Positions 61,386-64,000 of a stretch of 64,000 bases of DNA are shown piece by piece. The translations under genes were made by a program, and so were the position numbers. Every line of letters begins with the position of its first letter. Position 1 is the stretch's first letter. The stretch comes from Sphingobium sp. KCTC 72723 (GTDB lineage Bacteria > Pseudomonadota > Alphaproteobacteria > Sphingomonadales > Sphingomonadaceae): NCBI RefSeq assembly GCF_014280435.1, contig NZ_CP060388.1, positions 496,001-560,000 of the forward strand, read 5' to 3'. The notes under the pieces were generated by a model. The model saw only the letters and a program-made list of their open reading frames with translations, did not search any database and was not told where the DNA came from.

Positions 61386-62597
61386 ATGCCCATCATCACA
61401 GGCGCCAAGGTGATCGTCACATCGCCCGGCCGTAATTTCGTGACGCTGAAAATCGAAACCGACGAAGGCGTCTATGGTCTGGGCGACGCGACGCTCAATG
61501 GCCGGGAACTGTCAGTAGCCAGCTATTTGCAGGACCATGTCGTTCCCTGCCTGATCGGGCGCGACGCCCACCGGATCGAGGATATATGGCAGTATCTGTA
61601 TAAGGGTGCCTATTGGCGGCGCGGCCCGGTCACCATGTCGGCGATCGCAGCGGTCGATACTGCGCTGTGGGACATCAAGGGCAAGGTTGCTGGCCTGCCG
61701 GTCTACCAATTGCTGGGCGGCGCGAGCCGTGAGAGCGTGATGGTCTATGGCCATGCCAATGGCACCACCATCGAAGATACGATCAAGGTCGCGCTCGATT
61801 ATCAGCGGCAGGGTTATAAGGCGATCCGCATCCAGTGCGGTGTGCCGGGCATGGCGTCGACCTATGGCGTGTCGAAGGACAAATATTTCTACGAACCCGC
61901 CGATGCCGACCTGCCGACCGAAAATGTCTGGAACACCAGCAAATATATGCGGGTCGTCCCCGAACTGTTCAAAGCGGCGCGTGAAGCGTTGGGCTGGGAC
62001 GTGCATTTGTTGCACGATATCCATCACCGCCTAACCCCGATTGAGGCCGGTCGCCTGGGCAAGGATCTGGAGGAATATCGCCCCTTCTGGCTGGAGGATG
62101 CGACGCCGGCGGAAAATCAGGAAGCGTTCAGACTGATCCGCCAGCACACCACCACGCCGCTGGCGGTGGGCGAGATTTTCAATTCGATCCATGATTGCCG
62201 CGAACTGATCGAAAATCAGCTGATCGACTATATCCGCGCCACTGTGGTCCATGCCGGTGGCATCAGCCATTTGCGCAAGATCGCCAATCTGGCCGACCTC
62301 TATCAGGTTCGCACCGGCTGCCACGGCGCGACAGACCTGTCGCCGGTCTGCATGGCCGCCGCGCTGCATTTCGACCTGTCGGTCCCCAATTTCGGGGTGC
62401 AGGAATATATGCGCCACACGCCCGAAACCGATGCAGTATTCCCCCATGCCTATACGTTCGCGGACGGGGCGATGCATCCTAGCGATGCGCCGGGACTGGG
62501 CGTGGACATCGACGAGGAACTGGCCGCAAAATATGAATATAATCGCGCCTTCCTGCCGGTGAACCGGCTGGAGGATGGCACCATGTTCAATTGGTGA
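61386..62597 (+). CDS. manD: D-mannonate dehydratase (ManD, enolase superfamily)
   Basis: A 403-residue dehydratase converting D-mannonate to 2-keto-3-deoxygluconate in glucuronate breakdown. The barrel metal ligands are Asp in [11 protein letters not shown], Glu in WLEDATP and Glu in AVGEIFNS. The HDIHH histidine and the Tyr of [13 protein letters not shown] are typical of active ManD proteins, here clearly of the RspA/ManD group. The ATG at 61386 has GGAG six bases upstream. It supplies the step after glucuronate is released by GH67; isomerase and reductase genes are not in view. Confidence 0.9.
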   Translation: MPIITGAKVIVTSPGRNFVTLKIETDEGVYGLGDATLNGRELSVASYLQDHVVPCLIGRDAHRIEDIWQYLYKGAYWRRGPVTMSAIAAVDTALWDIKGKVAGLPVYQLLGGASRESVMVYGHANGTTIEDTIKVALDYQRQGYKAIRIQCGVPGMASTYGVSKDKYFYEPADADLPTENVWNTSKYMRVVPELFKAAREALGWDVHLLHDIHHRLTPIEAGRLGKDLEEYRPFWLEDATPAENQEAFRLIRQHTTTPLAVGEIFNSIHDCRELIENQLIDYIRATVVHAGGISHLRKIANLADLYQVRTGCHGATDLSPVCMAAALHFDLSVPNFGVQEYMRHTPETDAVFPHAYTFADGAMHPSDAPGLGVDIDEELAAKYEYNRAFLPVNRLEDGTMFNW

Positions 62598-62623
62598 TCT
62601 TGTGAGCCGCCTCATCCTGTCAT

Positions 62624-62712
62624 CGTCATTCCCGCGAAGGCGGGAATCCATCTTCGGACTTCGCGTCCGGGGATGGCTTGGGAGATGGATCCCCGCCTTC
62701 GCGGGAATGACG
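62624..62712. repeat. REP-like palindrome between manD and the transporter gene
   Basis: Arms 62624-62653 and 62683-62712 are complementary at 29 of 30 positions. Each arm contains the smaller palindrome TTCCCGCGAAGGCGGGAA (or GGGGA variant). It shares this core with the repeats at 27.9 and 53.1 kb and may attenuate transcription between the two genes. Confidence 0.85.
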
Positions 62713-62731
62713 GATAAAAATAGGACAGGTC

Positions 62732-64000
62732 ATGCGTGAAGACATCCCCAAACCCTCCGGCAAAATCCGCTGGATCGTCTGCGCGCTGCTGTTCGGCGCG
62801 GTCGTGCTGTCCTATGTGGATCGCCTCGTCCTGCCCACGCTCAAGCCCGATCTTCAGGTCCGCTATGGCTGGAGCGAGAGTGGCTATGCGGATTTGGCCA
62901 TCTGGTTTCAGGCGGGTTATGGCATTTCCTATGTCTTTTTCGGTCGGCTGATCGACCGGATCGGCGCGCGGGCGGGCTATACATTGGCGGTCACGCTGTG
63001 GACGATCGGCCATATCGCGCATATCTTCTTCACCTCGACCGCCGGGATGTTGATCGCCCGTATTCCGCTCGCCATCGGGGAGGCGGGGACGTTCCCCGCC
63101 GCCATTGCCGCGACCAATGAATGGTTCCCTAAGAAGGAACGCGCGCTCGCCATTGGTATCTTCAATGCCGGGTCCAATGTCGGCGCGATCCTGACGCCGC
63201 TGGTCGTGCCGATCATTGCAGTGACGCTGGGCTGGCGCTGGGCCTTCATTCTCACCGGGCTGCTGACCGTGGTGTGGCTGGCGGCGTGGCTGGGCTTTTA
63301 TCGCCGCCCACGCGATAAAAAGAGCCTGACGCGCGAGGAACTGGCGTGGATCGAAACCGATCCTGTGGAGGAAAAGCGCCCGGTTACATGGGCCACATTG
63401 TTCCGCCTGCGCCAGACCTGGGCCTATATGCTGGGCCGTTTCCTGATCGACCCGGTGTGGTGGACATTTCTGTTCTGGCTGCCCGATTTCTTCAACAAGC
63501 AATATGGCGTCAAGATGCTGGATTTTGGTCCGCCGCTGATTGCCGTCTATCTGCTGGCCGATGTCGGGTCGGTGGCGGGAGGCTGGGCCTCCTCGCGCTT
63601 CATGGGCCGGGGCTGGAGCGTCAATCGCGCGCGCAAGACGGCGATGCTGCTCGCGGCGTTGTGCGCCGTGCCGATCGCCTTTGCTGCCCACGCGCCCAAC
63701 ATGTGGGTCGCGGTCGGCCTTATCGGCCTCGCCTGCGCCGGGCATCAGGGCTTTTCCGCCAATCTCTATGCGTTGCCGGGCGATGTGTTTCCGCGCTGGA
63801 TGGCGGGGTCGGTCGTGGGGCTTGGCGGGCTGGCGGGCGCGATCGGCGGCATGATGATGGCAAAGTTTGCCGGGACCATATTGGAAACCGTCGGCAGCTA
63901 CGGCCCGATCTTTGCCGTCGCATCCTGCGCCTATCTAGTCGCACTTTGCACTATTCACCTCATCATACCGCGCTATCAGGTCGTTGACACCGGTATCAGT
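62732..64000 (+). CDS. Hexuronate-type MFS transporter (ACS/ExuT family), 3' end outside the window
   Basis: 423 residues are visible and the frame is still open at the window end. It has the ACS-family pattern: LLFGAVVLSYVDRLVLPTLK in TM1, GIGEAG-like PLAIGEAGTFPAAIAATNEW in TM4 and RALAIGIFNAGSNVGAILTP in TM5. WTFLFWLPDFFNKQYG after TM7 is typical of glucuronate/galacturonate carriers. AGGACAGG lies just before the ATG. Next to ManD and downstream of GH67, the likely cargo is (methyl)glucuronate or an aldonate. It is at most a few residues short of a usual ExuT length. Confidence 0.88.
   Translation, partial: MREDIPKPSGKIRWIVCALLFGAVVLSYVDRLVLPTLKPDLQVRYGWSESGYADLAIWFQAGYGISYVFFGRLIDRIGARAGYTLAVTLWTIGHIAHIFFTSTAGMLIARIPLAIGEAGTFPAAIAATNEWFPKKERALAIGIFNAGSNVGAILTPLVVPIIAVTLGWRWAFILTGLLTVVWLAAWLGFYRRPRDKKSLTREELAWIETDPVEEKRPVTWATLFRLRQTWAYMLGRFLIDPVWWTFLFWLPDFFNKQYGVKMLDFGPPLIAVYLLADVGSVAGGWASSRFMGRGWSVNRARKTAMLLAALCAVPIAFAAHAPNMWVAVGLIGLACAGHQGFSANLYALPGDVFPRWMAGSVVGLGGLAGAIGGMMMAKFAGTILETVGSYGPIFAVASCAYLVALCTIHLIIPRYQVVDTGIS

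Noticed and set aside
1..64000. CRISPR arrays, tRNA/rRNA genes, prophage or insertion sequences
   Set aside because: I saw no regularly spaced repeats, cloverleaf sequences, integrase, transposase or phage structural genes.

Overview
The window looks like chromosomal DNA of a GC-rich alphaproteobacterium, most likely a sphingomonad (Sphingobium/Sphingomonas group). Reasons: a CtrA cell-cycle regulator with a GANTC-rich promoter, alphaproteobacterial families (UPF0262, DUF2093, DUF2849), a Caulobacter-type oxidative xylose operon, and housekeeping genes (dnaB, purB, pyrF, dcd) among many secreted peptidases and glycosidases. I see no tRNA, rRNA, CRISPR array, prophage or insertion sequence. 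Many long open frames antisense to real genes are codon-bias shadows and are left out.

Layout. 0-9.4 kb: a hydroxyisobutyrate-dehydrogenase-like enzyme divergent from threonine ammonia-lyase, an N-end-rule transferase (Bpt), a PAS-GGDEF-EAL protein, an RcnB-like envelope protein, free-methionine sulfoxide reductase and a secreted M28 peptidase. 9.5-14.1 kb: an S9 peptidase and a pirin-wrbA pair divergent from a LysR regulator. 14.1-15.9 kb: ctrA and a pentapeptide-repeat protein. 15.9-19.7 kb: a Gly/Ser-rich secreted protein, an S8 subtilase, an ECF sigma/anti-sigma pair and a convergent STN-domain protein. 19.7-23.6 kb: dcd, cdd, a degenerate GH25 protein and UPF0262, divergent from dnaB. 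23.6-32.3 kb: a DUF885 peptidase, a GT14 glycosyltransferase, a siroheme/assimilatory sulfur operon (cobA, DUF2849, cysI-like, DUF934, cysH) and astD. 32.4-40.4 kb: selO, hydrolase/glycosyltransferase, a nitronate-monooxygenase-like gene and small proteins, including a 29-residue membrane microprotein. 40.4-44.3 kb: two SPOR-domain proteins flanking a ParA ATPase and a ribbon-helix-helix partner. 44.3-50.5 kb: pyrF-lapA and a Weimberg-type xylose operon. 50.6-64 kb: small genes, purB, a LacI regulator, GH67 alpha-glucuronidase, two tandem GH3 glycosidases, mannonate dehydratase and a hexuronate-type transporter cut by the window end.

The right-hand third reads as a glucuronoxylan utilisation region. 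GH67 removes (methyl)glucuronate, the GH3 enzymes trim xylo-oligosaccharides, xylose enters via the sugar porter and is oxidised by XylB-XylC-XylX, and the uronate branch uses the ExuT-like carrier and ManD. One 14-bp LacI-type operator sequence recurs in front of the xylose operon, twice in front of the lacI gene and between GH67 and GH3. A separate GntR/UxuR-like palindrome precedes manD.

The candidates I consider least described are the ParA/RHH/SPOR divergon with CtrA-like boxes in its shared promoter, and the S8 protease-ECF sigma-anti-sigma-STN cluster.
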